A program made the translations under genes and the position numbers. Positions 45,336-52,787 of a DNA stretch of 64,000 bases are shown piece by piece; within the stretch, counting starts at the first letter, position 1, and each line of letters begins with the position of its first letter. Below the pieces are notes generated by a model, which was given only the letters and a program-made list of their open reading frames with translations, was not told where the DNA came from and searched no databases. Source of the DNA: Alcaligenaceae bacterium SAGV5 (GTDB taxonomy: Bacteria; Pseudomonadota; Gammaproteobacteria; Burkholderiales; Burkholderiaceae_B). The DNA lies in contig SPDP01000001.1 in NCBI GenBank assembly GCA_009360345.1, positions 1,054,001-1,118,000 of the forward strand, given 5' to 3'.

Positions 45336-45767
45336 CTACGCGAACGGCTTGACGACGACCAGCGCGACGATGGCCGCCACCAGCGCCACGATCGCGCCTG
45401 GTGCATGCCGCCAGGCCGTCACGACCGGAATGTCGTCACGCAGCCGCGTGCGCAGGCCGCCCGCCAGCCGCCCATGCACGGCGGCCAGCAGCAACGCCAG
45501 GACGAGCTTGGCCCACAGCCAGGGCTGGCCGAACCAGCCGCCCTGGAACGCCAGCGCCAGGCCCAGGGCCCAGGCCAGCAGCATGGCGGGAGACGTCACG
45601 TAGTGGTCCCAGCGGCGCACCGTTCCCAGCAGGGGCAGGGCGCCGCCGGCGCGCAGTTCCTCGCGGCGCGGCGAGGTGGCGCGCAGGGCCAGCGCCACGG
45701 CCAGCATGCCGCCTATCCAGACCATCAGCGCGGTCAGATGCGCCGCCTTGAGCCACAGGTAGGCCAT
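45336..45767 (-). CDS. CopD/HemJ-like four-helix membrane protein
   Basis: 143 residues with four hydrophobic helices. The first helix has K-A-A-H-L-T-A-L-M-V-W-I-G-G-M and the third W-A-K-L-V-L-A-L-L-L-A-A-V-H-G, with the His positions of the CopD/HemJ group (haem or copper related). Function in this family ranges from copper uptake to protoporphyrinogen oxidation; not resolved here. It is the last of four minus-strand genes led by an ABM protein and a sigma factor; 5 bases separate it from the OsmC gene. Confidence 0.75.
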   Translation of the reverse strand: MAYLWLKAAHLTALMVWIGGMLAVALALRATSPRREELRAGGALPLLGTVRRWDHYVTSPAMLLAWALGLALAFQGGWFGQPWLWAKLVLALLLAAVHGRLAGGLRTRLRDDIPVVTAWRHAPGAIVALVAAIVALVVVKPFA

Positions 45768-45772
45768 GGAAT

Positions 45773-46174
45773 CTAGGCCCCCGCCGCGGGGGCTTCGCTG
45801 GTGATCACCGCGCCGTTGCGCATGACCTTGGTGACTGGCGTGTTGGCCACGATCTCCAGCAGCCGTTTCCATTGTTCGGCGGTGAGCGGCTGGTCCGAAT
45901 ACAGCTTGCGGTGGATGTGCGCCGTGCCCTGCTCGTCGAAGCGCAGGGCCAGCTCGGCGCGGAATTCGCCCAGGTCCCAGCCCTTGCGCTGCGCGTACAT
46001 GCGCAGGGTGATCGCGGTGCAGGCGGACAGCGACGCCAGGTAGTAGTCGAAGGGCGCCGGGGCGCCGCCCTGGCCGCCCAGGGCCTTGGGTTCGTCGGTG
46101 TCCAGGCCGAAGGGACCGGCCTGGATGCGATGCAGGTAGTTGGTGTCGGTGGAGACGATGGTGGCTTTGTGCAT
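45773..46174 (-). CDS. OsmC-family protein lacking the second Cys
   Basis: 133 residues with the OsmC/Ohr fold pattern (F-D-Y-Y-L-A-S-L-S-A-C-T-A-I-T-L-R-M-Y-A). The first redox Cys is present (C52), but the second, normally in a C-P-V motif, reads N-T-P-V-T-K, so the two-cysteine peroxide-reductase mechanism cannot work as such. It may use one Cys or have another role. It lies directly behind the sigma-factor gene in the same operon. Confidence 0.87.
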   Translation of the reverse strand: MHKATIVSTDTNYLHRIQAGPFGLDTDEPKALGGQGGAPAPFDYYLASLSACTAITLRMYAQRKGWDLGEFRAELALRFDEQGTAHIHRKLYSDQPLTAEQWKRLLEIVANTPVTKVMRNGAVITSEAPAAGA

Positions 46175-46184
46175 GGCGGGGCCT

Positions 46185-47060
46185 TCAGGAAAGGGCGTCG
46201 AGCCGCACCCAGTCGGCGGCTTCCATCACATAGGGCGCGAACAGGTAGTCCTGGATCCGGGCCACGTCTTCCGCGCGCCACGTGAGCAGCACGAAGTGGG
46301 CGGGGCGGTCCATGGGGCCGCGGGCGTCGTAGACCAGCATCGCCGGCCGTCCTTCGACCGCGCCCGGCGCGAAGCGCCAATGCACCGCTTCGGCGTAGCG
46401 GGTGAAATAGAAGTCTACTTCCTTGCGGCCTTGCAGCTTGAGGCGGTTGACGAGATCCAGGCGGGCGTCGTCGGCCAGCATGCGGCGTATCGCGTCGAAG
46501 TCGCCGGCCTGGAAGTGGGCGACATAGTGCAGCAGGCGCTCGTGGTCGCCGTCCGACAGCGGTACGGGACTGTGCTGCTCCCCGCCCTGGGCCACCAGTT
46601 CGCGAAGCCGCTGCCTGCCGCGTTGCAGCGCGGATTTGGCGGCCGGCACGCTGCAGTCCGCCACCTGGGCGATCTCTTCGACGGAATGGCCCAGGACGTC
46701 CTTGAGGATGACGGCGCAGCGCTGGAGGACCGCCAGTCGCAGGAAGGTCCGGAACCCTACCGCGACGATGTCGGGTGGGGGGCCTTCGGCGCCGGGTTCC
46801 ATCTCTTCGGTCAAGGGCACTTCCCGGGCCCGGGCCCGGACGCGCAGGAAATCCAGGCTGGCGTTGTGCGCGATGCGGAACAGCCAGCCTTCGATGTTGG
46901 CGATGCCGGCGGCGGCCGGGCGGGCGGCCAGGGCCTTGATGAGCGTCTCCTGGACGACGTCCTCGCCATCGATGGTCGAGCCGGTCATGCGGGCGCAATA
47001 GCGGTGCAGCCGGGGCCGCATGCCGGCCAGCAGGGCAGCGAACGAGTCGTCCTGGGTCAT
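46185..47060 (-). CDS. ECF-type sigma factor with SnoaL-like C-terminal domain
   Basis: 291 residues. Sigma region 2 (about 12-75: G-E-D-V-V-Q-E-T-L-I-K-A-L) and region 4 (about 110-165: S-V-E-E-I-A-Q-V-A-D-C-S-V-P-A-A-K-S-A-L-Q) are followed by a SnoaL/NTF2-like domain (about 170-290), an architecture known from ECF41/SigJ-type sigma factors, in which the tail controls activity in place of an anti-sigma factor. The DGGGR motif known in some ECF41 members is absent. The gene lies between an ABM-domain gene and an OsmC gene with 10-base gaps, which points to a redox or small-molecule stress response. Confidence 0.88.
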   Translation of the reverse strand: MTQDDSFAALLAGMRPRLHRYCARMTGSTIDGEDVVQETLIKALAARPAAAGIANIEGWLFRIAHNASLDFLRVRARAREVPLTEEMEPGAEGPPPDIVAVGFRTFLRLAVLQRCAVILKDVLGHSVEEIAQVADCSVPAAKSALQRGRQRLRELVAQGGEQHSPVPLSDGDHERLLHYVAHFQAGDFDAIRRMLADDARLDLVNRLKLQGRKEVDFYFTRYAEAVHWRFAPGAVEGRPAMLVYDARGPMDRPAHFVLLTWRAEDVARIQDYLFAPYVMEAADWVRLDALS

Positions 47061-47070
47061 GGTCTTCCTG

Positions 47071-47385
47071 TCAGCGATGGTGCGAGAGTACGTCCGTGCC
47101 CAGGATGGAGTCGAACGAGGCGAGGTCGCGGATGGTCGGGAAATAGGCCTGCATGCGCGGATCGGCGCGCATGGCCTCGACGTCGGCGGCGCTGTCCCAT
47201 TGGGAGTGGATCACGATGCGCTTGCCGTCGCCGCTGGCGATCAGGCGGGTCGCGATCCAGCCCGGCAGCGTCCTGATGACGGTTTCCGTGTTCTGGCGCA
47301 GCGAGGCGAGCAGTTCCTGCTGCTTGCCGGGGTGGACCGACAGGACGTTGACGAGGGTCACGGCTTGCTGGGCGGCGGTGGTCAT
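47071..47385 (-). CDS. Antibiotic biosynthesis monooxygenase (ABM)-domain protein
   Basis: 104 residues of one dimeric ferredoxin-like ABM domain (V-N-V-L-S-V-H-P-G-K-Q-Q-E-L-L, P-G-W-I-A-T-R-L-I, W-D-S-A-A-D-V-E-A-M). Members are cofactor-free oxygenases on quinone-like substrates or act in redox defence. It is the first gene of the sigma-factor operon. ECF41-type sigma factors are normally linked to small oxidoreductase-like partners; this gene takes that position here. Confidence 0.85.
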   Translation of the reverse strand: MTTAAQQAVTLVNVLSVHPGKQQELLASLRQNTETVIRTLPGWIATRLIASGDGKRIVIHSQWDSAADVEAMRADPRMQAYFPTIRDLASFDSILGTDVLSHHR

Positions 47386-47495
47386 GGCGAGGATTCCTCC
47401 AGGGGTGGAACCGGCACGGGCGTGTCCGGTACCGCCAAGACGAATCGGACGGGGAAAACGGATCGGTCGGCTGGAAAAAAATCCTGGCCCCGGGT

Positions 47496-48305
47496 TCAAC
47501 GGTTCGTTTCCGTCATGAGCCGGGCCGCCGCGTCCACCACCGCCCGCAGGTCCAGCAGGTGGCAGGACGCGGAGCCGACCTGTCCGGTCCTGGCCAGGCC
47601 CTGCCGGACGAGTGCCTCGCCCAGGGACGGGAAGCGGTCCGCATCGCCGGCGGGCAGGTCGAAGGCCACCCAGCGCCGCTGGCCGTCCATCCATACGGGG
47701 GCGCCTTCGGAGATCCTGGGCGGCGGGGGCGAGGCCAGGGCCTCGGCCATGTGGAGGGCCGTGCACGCGTCGAAGCCGGTACCCAGCAGAAGGATGCCTG
47801 CGCGTTCCCGGTACAGGCATCCCAGCGGCCCGCCGTGGCCGAAAGGATCGCCCAGCGCCTGGGTGGCCGTGATCGATTCGGCCAGCGGGCCCAGCGCGGC
47901 GAAGGAGCACAGGGGATGGGGGCTGCGGCGGGCGCCGGGCCAGGTCCGGAACAGTTCCGCCACCGCGCCCATGCCGCGCGTCGGCGTGGTGCGTGGGTCG
48001 AACGGCGGCAGCGTGGCCTGGATCGTTGCTATCCAGGCCGGCGGGACGGCGGGCGCCTGCCAGTTGGCGGGATCGCTCAGTTGCGATGACTGCGCGGGCA
48101 TCACCACCGTGCCGGCCGGGCCCACGGCGTCGAGCAGGGCGCGCACGACGGTTTGCGCTCCGCCCGAGACCCAGCCGAGCCGGCTCAAGGCGCAGTGCAC
48201 GAGCAGGGTCATGCCGGGCGTGACGCCCAGCCGGGACAGGCCGCTGGCCAGGCTTTCCCGGGTCCGGGGCTCGGGCGTGGCGGCGATGATGGCGTGCTCG
48301 GTCAT
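47496..48305 (-). CDS. AAC(3)-family N-acetyltransferase
   Basis: 269 residues. The Antibiotic_NAT family pattern is clear: L-L-V-H-C-A-L-S-R-L-G-W-V-S-G-G-A, D-A-V-G-P-A-G-T-V-V-M-P-A-Q-S, T-R-G-M-G-A-V-A-E-L-F-R and S-P-H-P-L-C-S-F-A-A-L-G. Family members acetylate the 3-amino group of aminoglycosides with acetyl-CoA, but many chromosomal homologues have other or unknown substrates, so resistance is not implied. ATG 48305 lacks a good ribosome binding site. Divergent from hipBA. Confidence 0.85.
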   Translation of the reverse strand: MTEHAIIAATPEPRTRESLASGLSRLGVTPGMTLLVHCALSRLGWVSGGAQTVVRALLDAVGPAGTVVMPAQSSQLSDPANWQAPAVPPAWIATIQATLPPFDPRTTPTRGMGAVAELFRTWPGARRSPHPLCSFAALGPLAESITATQALGDPFGHGGPLGCLYRERAGILLLGTGFDACTALHMAEALASPPPPRISEGAPVWMDGQRRWVAFDLPAGDADRFPSLGEALVRQGLARTGQVGSASCHLLDLRAVVDAAARLMTETNR

Positions 48306-48324
48306 GGCGGCGGGAGGATCATGA

Positions 48325-48373
48325 AATATTTGGATATCAGATATTTGACACATATCTGTATTGCAAATATTAT
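48325..48373 (+). promoter_or_regulatory. hipBA promoter with nested inverted repeats
   Basis: A -35 TTGACA (48345-48350) and a -10 TATTAT (48368-48373) are 17 bases apart. CAGATAT (48338-48344) and ATATCTG (48352-48358) flank the -35 box, and AATATTTG (48325-48332) and CAAATATT (48364-48371) form an outer repeat reaching the -10 box. This fits autorepression by the HipB-like protein. The block is sharply AT-rich against its surroundings. Confidence 0.75.
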
Positions 48374-48402
48374 GAATTTATTCGGATTCCAGGTATTTTG
48401 CC

Positions 48403-48666
48403 ATGTCCATGCCCCCTCAAGTCCTGGTGACCGCTACGCAACTGGGCGCGGTACTGCAGGCCGCCCGCAAGTCCCGGGGCATGACCCAGTCGGCCCTGGC
48501 CGGCCGCATCGGCCTGAGCCAGTCGCGGGTGTCCCACCTGGAGCTGCACGCCGATGAACTGAGCCTGGAGCAACTGTTGGCGTGGTGCGCCGCGCTCGGA
48601 TTGGAACTGACCCTGGGGCCGCGCGGCGGCCAGGCGCCACCGTCCACTGTACACGCGGATTGGTGA
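48403..48666 (+). CDS. hipB: HipB-like XRE antitoxin
   Basis: 87 residues with one XRE helix-turn-helix (about 14-70: L-G-A-V-L-Q-A-A-R-K-S-R-G-M-T-Q-S-A-L-A, then G-L-S-Q-S-R-V-S-H-L-E). In HipBA modules this protein dimerises, represses the operon and binds the kinase toxin. The toxin gene starts one base after its stop. Confidence 0.88.
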   Translation: MSMPPQVLVTATQLGAVLQAARKSRGMTQSALAGRIGLSQSRVSHLELHADELSLEQLLAWCAALGLELTLGPRGGQAPPSTVHADW

Positions 48667-48667
48667 C

Positions 48668-50008
48668 ATGGGCCGTCGATCGCATGGCCGCAGCCTGCAC
48701 ATCTGGACCAATGGCATCCGCGTCGGCCGCTGGACGATCCCCGCGCGGGGCGAGATGGAGCTGCACTACGACGCGGACTGGACCGGCGCCGACATCGGCC
48801 GGCCACTCTCGCTGTCGCTGCCGTTCAACCTGCACAACCTGCCGCTGAAAGGCGAGAGGGTCGCCAACTATTTCGACAACCTCCTGCCCGACAGCGACGT
48901 GATCCGCCGCCGTGTGGCCGAGCGTTTCCGGACCGGTTCGACCGATCCCTTCGATCTGCTGAAGGCGGTGGGCAGCGACTGCGTGGGGGCGGTGCAGATC
49001 CTGGACGAGCATGAGTCGCCGGGCGGCCACGACCGCATCGACGGCGTCCCCTTGTCCGACGAGGACATCGAACGGCATCTGATCGAAACCGTGTCGCCGC
49101 GCGCCTTCGGCGCCCAGGGAGATCCGGATGCGGATTTCCGCATTTCGCTGGCGGGCGCGCAAGAGAAGACCGTCTTCCTGCGGTGGAACGGCCAATGGCA
49201 CGCGCCGCGCGGCGCCACGCCCACGAGCCACATCTTCAAGCTGCCGCTGGGATTGATGGGCGGCCGGCAGGCGGATTTCACCACTTCGGTCGACAACGAA
49301 TGGTTGTGCCTGCGGCTGCTGAAAGCCTATGGACTGGACGTGGCCGGGGCCGACATCGCGACCTTCGGCAAGCAGCGCGTGCTGGTGGTCGAACGCTTCG
49401 ACCGGCGGATCGCGCCCGATGGCCGGTGGATCATGCGGCTGCCGCAGGAGGACTTCTGCCAGGTGGCGGGATGCTCGCCGCTGCGCAAATACGAGAACGA
49501 GGGCGGGCCGGGGCTCAAGGCCTTGTTCGCCACGCTGCGGCAATCGGTGCGCGCCGACGCCGACATGAAGGCCTTGATGGCCGCGCAGGTCCTGTTCTGG
49601 CTGCTGCGCGCGCCCGACGGCCATGCCAAGAACTTCAGCATCCATCTCCTGCCGCGCGGCCGTTTTTGCCTGACCCCGTTGTACGACGTGATGTCGGCCT
49701 ACCCGGTATTGGGAGAGCGGGCCAACCAATGGTCGCCCCGCGAGATCAAGCTGGCGATGGCGCTGCTGGGCAAGAACCGGCACTATGAGATGCACGGCAT
49801 CCAGCGCCGCCACTTCGACAGCACGGCGCGGCTGGTCGGCTACGCGCCGACGGCCGGGGCGCTCATCGAGGAAATCCTGTTCCGCACGCCCGCGGCCATT
49901 GCCGAGGCGCAGGCGGCGCTGCCGCGGGATTTTTCGCCGCGTGTCGCGGACACCATCCTGGGCGGGCTGGAGCAGGCCGCCGACGCGCTGGCGGCGATGA
50001 GGTCCTGA
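48668..50008 (+). CDS. hipA: HipA-like serine/threonine kinase toxin
   Basis: 446 residues, complete. The flexible P-loop region S-L-A-G-A-Q-E-K-T is at 160-168, the nucleotide-binding Lys at about 191 (HIFKLP), then V-E-R-F-D-R (241-246), the catalytic loop A-P-D-G-H-A-K-N-F-S with Asp317 and Asn322, and T-P-L-Y-D-V-M-S-A with the metal-binding Asp340. HipA kinases of this type phosphorylate tRNA synthetases or other targets and slow growth. All catalytic residues are intact. Encoded behind hipB on one transcript. Confidence 0.92.
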   Translation: MGRRSHGRSLHIWTNGIRVGRWTIPARGEMELHYDADWTGADIGRPLSLSLPFNLHNLPLKGERVANYFDNLLPDSDVIRRRVAERFRTGSTDPFDLLKAVGSDCVGAVQILDEHESPGGHDRIDGVPLSDEDIERHLIETVSPRAFGAQGDPDADFRISLAGAQEKTVFLRWNGQWHAPRGATPTSHIFKLPLGLMGGRQADFTTSVDNEWLCLRLLKAYGLDVAGADIATFGKQRVLVVERFDRRIAPDGRWIMRLPQEDFCQVAGCSPLRKYENEGGPGLKALFATLRQSVRADADMKALMAAQVLFWLLRAPDGHAKNFSIHLLPRGRFCLTPLYDVMSAYPVLGERANQWSPREIKLAMALLGKNRHYEMHGIQRRHFDSTARLVGYAPTAGALIEEILFRTPAAIAEAQAALPRDFSPRVADTILGGLEQAADALAAMRS

Positions 50009-50026
50009 TTCCCATAGGAGCTGACA

Positions 50027-50764
50027 ATGTCTCGAATCTTCATCACGGGCTCGGCCGACGGGCTGGGCCGGGCCGCCGCTGGCACGCTGCTCGCAGACGG
50101 CCACGAGGTCGTGCTTCATGTGCGCGGCCGCCAGCGGCTCGATGCGGTCCAGGACCTGTTGAACCGGGGCGCCCGGGCAGTGGTCGGCGACCTGTCCGAC
50201 CAGGGACAGGCCGAGGACGTCGCCGCCCAGGTGAACCGGCTCGGCCGGATGGATGCGGTCATCCACAACGCCGGGGTCTATACCGGGCGGCAGATACTGC
50301 CGGTCAATGTGATCGCGCCCTATGTCCTGACGGCCCTCGTCACCCGGCCGGATCGCCTGGTGTACCTGAGCAGCGGCATGCACTTCGATGGCCGCCCGGA
50401 GCTGGGCGGCCTGGACTGGCACGGGCGCGGCGAGTCGGCGTCCTATTCGGACAGCAAGCTGTTCGTGACGGCGCTGGCGATGGCGGTTGCCCGGTTGTGG
50501 CCCGGAGTCGTCGCCAGCGCGGTCGATCCGGGGTGGGTGCCGACGAAGATGGGGGGTCCCAACGCGCCCGACGACCTGCGCCTGGGCCACCTGACGCAGG
50601 AGTGGCTGGCCGCCGGCAACGATCCGCGGGCCGGCGAGAGCGGCGGATACTGGCACCACCAGCAGCAGCTCGACCCGCATCCCGCGGCGCGCGACGTGGT
50701 TTTCCAGGGTGAGCTGTTGCGCGAACTGGAGGGGGCCACGGGGATCGCGTTCGACCGTTCGTAG
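50027..50764 (+). CDS. SDR-family NAD(P)-dependent oxidoreductase
   Basis: 245 residues. N-terminal dinucleotide motif F-I-T-G-S-A-D-G-L-G, then V-I-H-N-A-G-V-Y-T-G (about 84-93) and L-S-S-G with a Y-S-D-S-K catalytic pair. The substrate is unknown. ATG 50027 follows TAGGAGCTGACA. It lies 18 bases after hipA and may be co-transcribed, although a link to the toxin system is not expected. Confidence 0.88.
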   Translation: MSRIFITGSADGLGRAAAGTLLADGHEVVLHVRGRQRLDAVQDLLNRGARAVVGDLSDQGQAEDVAAQVNRLGRMDAVIHNAGVYTGRQILPVNVIAPYVLTALVTRPDRLVYLSSGMHFDGRPELGGLDWHGRGESASYSDSKLFVTALAMAVARLWPGVVASAVDPGWVPTKMGGPNAPDDLRLGHLTQEWLAAGNDPRAGESGGYWHHQQQLDPHPAARDVVFQGELLRELEGATGIAFDRS

Positions 50765-51060
50765 CGGGCGCCGGGTCAAGGGCGCGCGGGCAAGGCGTCT
50801 CAGCCTGGCGTGTCCTCCAGCCATTGCGGCCGCCAGGCCGTGGCCATCTTCGACCGGCGTGTCCGAGCACCGGCCGTCGCCCAGGTACTGCGGCGCGGCC
50901 CAGTGGTACGCCTGCCGCTCGCCCGGCGGCCAGTTCCCTCCCCACCCCCCAATTCGATGTTGCCCGATGTCGAGCCTGGATCTCGTGCTTGACGTTTCCG
51001 TCGAATGAAAAATATAATGAAATTAGATAAAATAAAATGAAATTAGAAATGGAGACAGAT
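50765..51060. other. Intergenic region upstream of the Atu-like cluster
   Basis: No convincing gene on either strand. The first 230 bases are GC-rich; the last 60 turn strongly AT-rich and hold a direct repeat described separately. Presumably the promoter region of the large operon beginning at 51061. Confidence 0.6.
51016..51047 (+). repeat. 12-base direct repeat with 20-base period before the AtuA-like gene
   Basis: AATGAAATTAGA occurs at 51016-51027 and again at 51036-51047, exactly 20 bases (about two helical turns) apart, in an AT-rich block. This is the arrangement expected for an activator or repressor that binds the same face of DNA twice; IclR regulators are encoded at the other end of the cluster. 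Confidence 0.6.
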
Positions 51061-52437
51061 ATGGGCCGCATCGTGCGGATGGGTGCCGGGTCGGGCTTCT
51101 GGGGCGACGCGCTGGACCCCGCGGAAGAACTGCTGGAACGGGCGAACCTGGACTACCTGTGCTTCGACTACCTGGCCGAGCTGACCATGGCGTTGCTGCA
51201 GCGGCAGAAGCTCAAGCGGCCCGACGCCGGCTACGTGCCGGATGCGGTGCAGGCCATGATCGCGTTGTTGCCGAAGGCCAAGGCCGCCGGCACGCGCCTG
51301 ATTTCCAACGGCGGTGGCGTCAATCCGCGCGCCGCGGCCGACCGGATCGCCGAGGGGGCCCGCCAGGCGGGACTGGCCGGCTCCCGCATCGCCCTGGTCG
51401 AGGGCGACGACATGCTGGGCAAGCTGGATGAGCTGGTCGCGCAAGGCGTGCCGCTGCGCAATCTCGATACGGGCGACGAGGATTTCGCGGCCATTCGCGA
51501 TCGCGTGGTCTGCGCGAACGTGTATACCGACAGCTCGGGAATCAGCGAGGGGCTGGCCGGCGGCGCCGACGTCGTCATCGCCGGACGGGTATCGGACAAT
51601 GCGCTGTACGTCGGCCCTCTGGCCTACGAATTCGGCTGGCGCCGCGACGCCGCGCACGTGGACCGGTATGCCGCGGCGGTGACGCTGGGGCACATCGTCG
51701 AGTGCGCGGCGGGCTGCTCGGGCGGCATGTCGTCGCGGTTTGCGGAAATGCCGCACATGGGCCGTGTCGGCTTTCCCATCCTGGAGGTCGACGAGACCGG
51801 CGATGCCACCGTCACCAAGCTGCCTGGTAGCGGTGGCCGGGTCGATCAGTGGACGGTCAAGGAACACCTCGTCTACGAAATCGGCGATCCCCGCCGCTAT
51901 CTGATGCCCGACGCGGTGGCCGATTTCACGTCCCTCACGCTGAATGACGAAGGCCAGGACCGCGTCCGCGTCAGCGGCATGCGGGGGGAGCCCGCGCCCG
52001 ACCAGTGGAAGATGGTGGTGGGTTACCAGGATGGATGGATAGGGGAGACGATGGCTTTTTTCCCATGGCCCAACGCCTACGACCGTGCCGTGAAGGCGCG
52101 CGAGACCCTGCTCGAGCGTTTCGAGCGCATGGGGCTGGCGGCCGACCAGGTGCATTTCGATTTCGTCGGCCTGAACACCCTGCATGGACCCGCGGCGGCA
52201 TTCGCCGGCCGGGAGTGGGCCAACGAACTGCCCGAGGTGGGGCTGCGCTGCGCGGTGCGCACGCGCACCCAGGAGGAAGCCGACAAGGTGCGGCGGGCCG
52301 GGACGAATCTGTGGATCATGGGGCCTGGGGGCACCTCGTTCGGCACGCCGATGAAGCCGCGTCCCGTGATCGCGCTGTGGCCGACGCTGATCCCGCGCGA
52401 CGCCGTCGAACAGAAGACCGAGATCCTGGTGGCTTGA
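51061..52437 (+). CDS. AtuA-like protein (DUF1446), main domain
   Basis: 458 residues matching the acyclic-terpene-utilisation protein AtuA main domain: I-V-R-M-G-A-G-S-G-F-W-G-D near the start, D-Y-L-C-F-D-Y-L-A-E-L-T-M-A, N-G-G-G-V-N-P, and N-L-W-I-M-G-P-G-G near the end. AtuA is needed for citronellol/geraniol growth in pseudomonads but its reaction is unknown. ATG 51061 has GGAGA 5-10 bases before it and is preferred over ATG 51037, which lies inside the repeat. The C-terminal domain is encoded separately by the next gene. Confidence 0.87.
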   Translation: MGRIVRMGAGSGFWGDALDPAEELLERANLDYLCFDYLAELTMALLQRQKLKRPDAGYVPDAVQAMIALLPKAKAAGTRLISNGGGVNPRAAADRIAEGARQAGLAGSRIALVEGDDMLGKLDELVAQGVPLRNLDTGDEDFAAIRDRVVCANVYTDSSGISEGLAGGADVVIAGRVSDNALYVGPLAYEFGWRRDAAHVDRYAAAVTLGHIVECAAGCSGGMSSRFAEMPHMGRVGFPILEVDETGDATVTKLPGSGGRVDQWTVKEHLVYEIGDPRRYLMPDAVADFTSLTLNDEGQDRVRVSGMRGEPAPDQWKMVVGYQDGWIGETMAFFPWPNAYDRAVKARETLLERFERMGLAADQVHFDFVGLNTLHGPAAAFAGREWANELPEVGLRCAVRTRTQEEADKVRRAGTNLWIMGPGGTSFGTPMKPRPVIALWPTLIPRDAVEQKTEILVA

Positions 52438-52442
52438 GGAGC

Positions 52443-52775
52443 ATGCCGATGACACTGCAAGTGAAAGATATCGCCTACGTGCGGTCCGGGGACAAGGGGG
52501 ACGTCTGCTCCGTCGGCCTGGTCGCCCGCGGGCCGCGGGAATATGCGTGGCTGCGCGCCAGCGTGACGCCGGCCGACGTGAAGCGGATCTACGGCGACTG
52601 GGTGCGGGGCGAGGTGGAATGCCATCCCATGGACAACATCGGCGCGGTGGTCGTGGTGATGCGACACGCCCTGGGGGGCGGCGCCACGCGTACCCTGCGG
52701 CTGGACCAGACCGGCAAGTCGCTGGGCTATGCCTTGATGCGCCTGCCGGTGCGCGGCGCCGAGACCCCTTCCTGA
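52443..52775 (+). CDS. AtuA C-terminal-domain protein (separate 110-aa ORF)
   Basis: 110 residues. K-D-I-A-Y-V-R-S-G-D-K-G-D-V-C-S-V-G is the hallmark of the domain that follows the main domain in long AtuA proteins. Here it is a separate gene 5 bases behind the main-domain gene. Only two cysteines are present, so a ferredoxin-type cluster is not evident. The function is unknown. Confidence 0.83.
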   Translation: MPMTLQVKDIAYVRSGDKGDVCSVGLVARGPREYAWLRASVTPADVKRIYGDWVRGEVECHPMDNIGAVVVVMRHALGGGATRTLRLDQTGKSLGYALMRLPVRGAETPS

Positions 52776-52787
52776 CGATCCGACGCC

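Noticed and set aside
48168..48305. Claim of aminoglycoside resistance from the AAC(3)-like gene
   Set aside because: Family membership is visible but many chromosomal homologues do not confer resistance; the sequence alone does not show the substrate.
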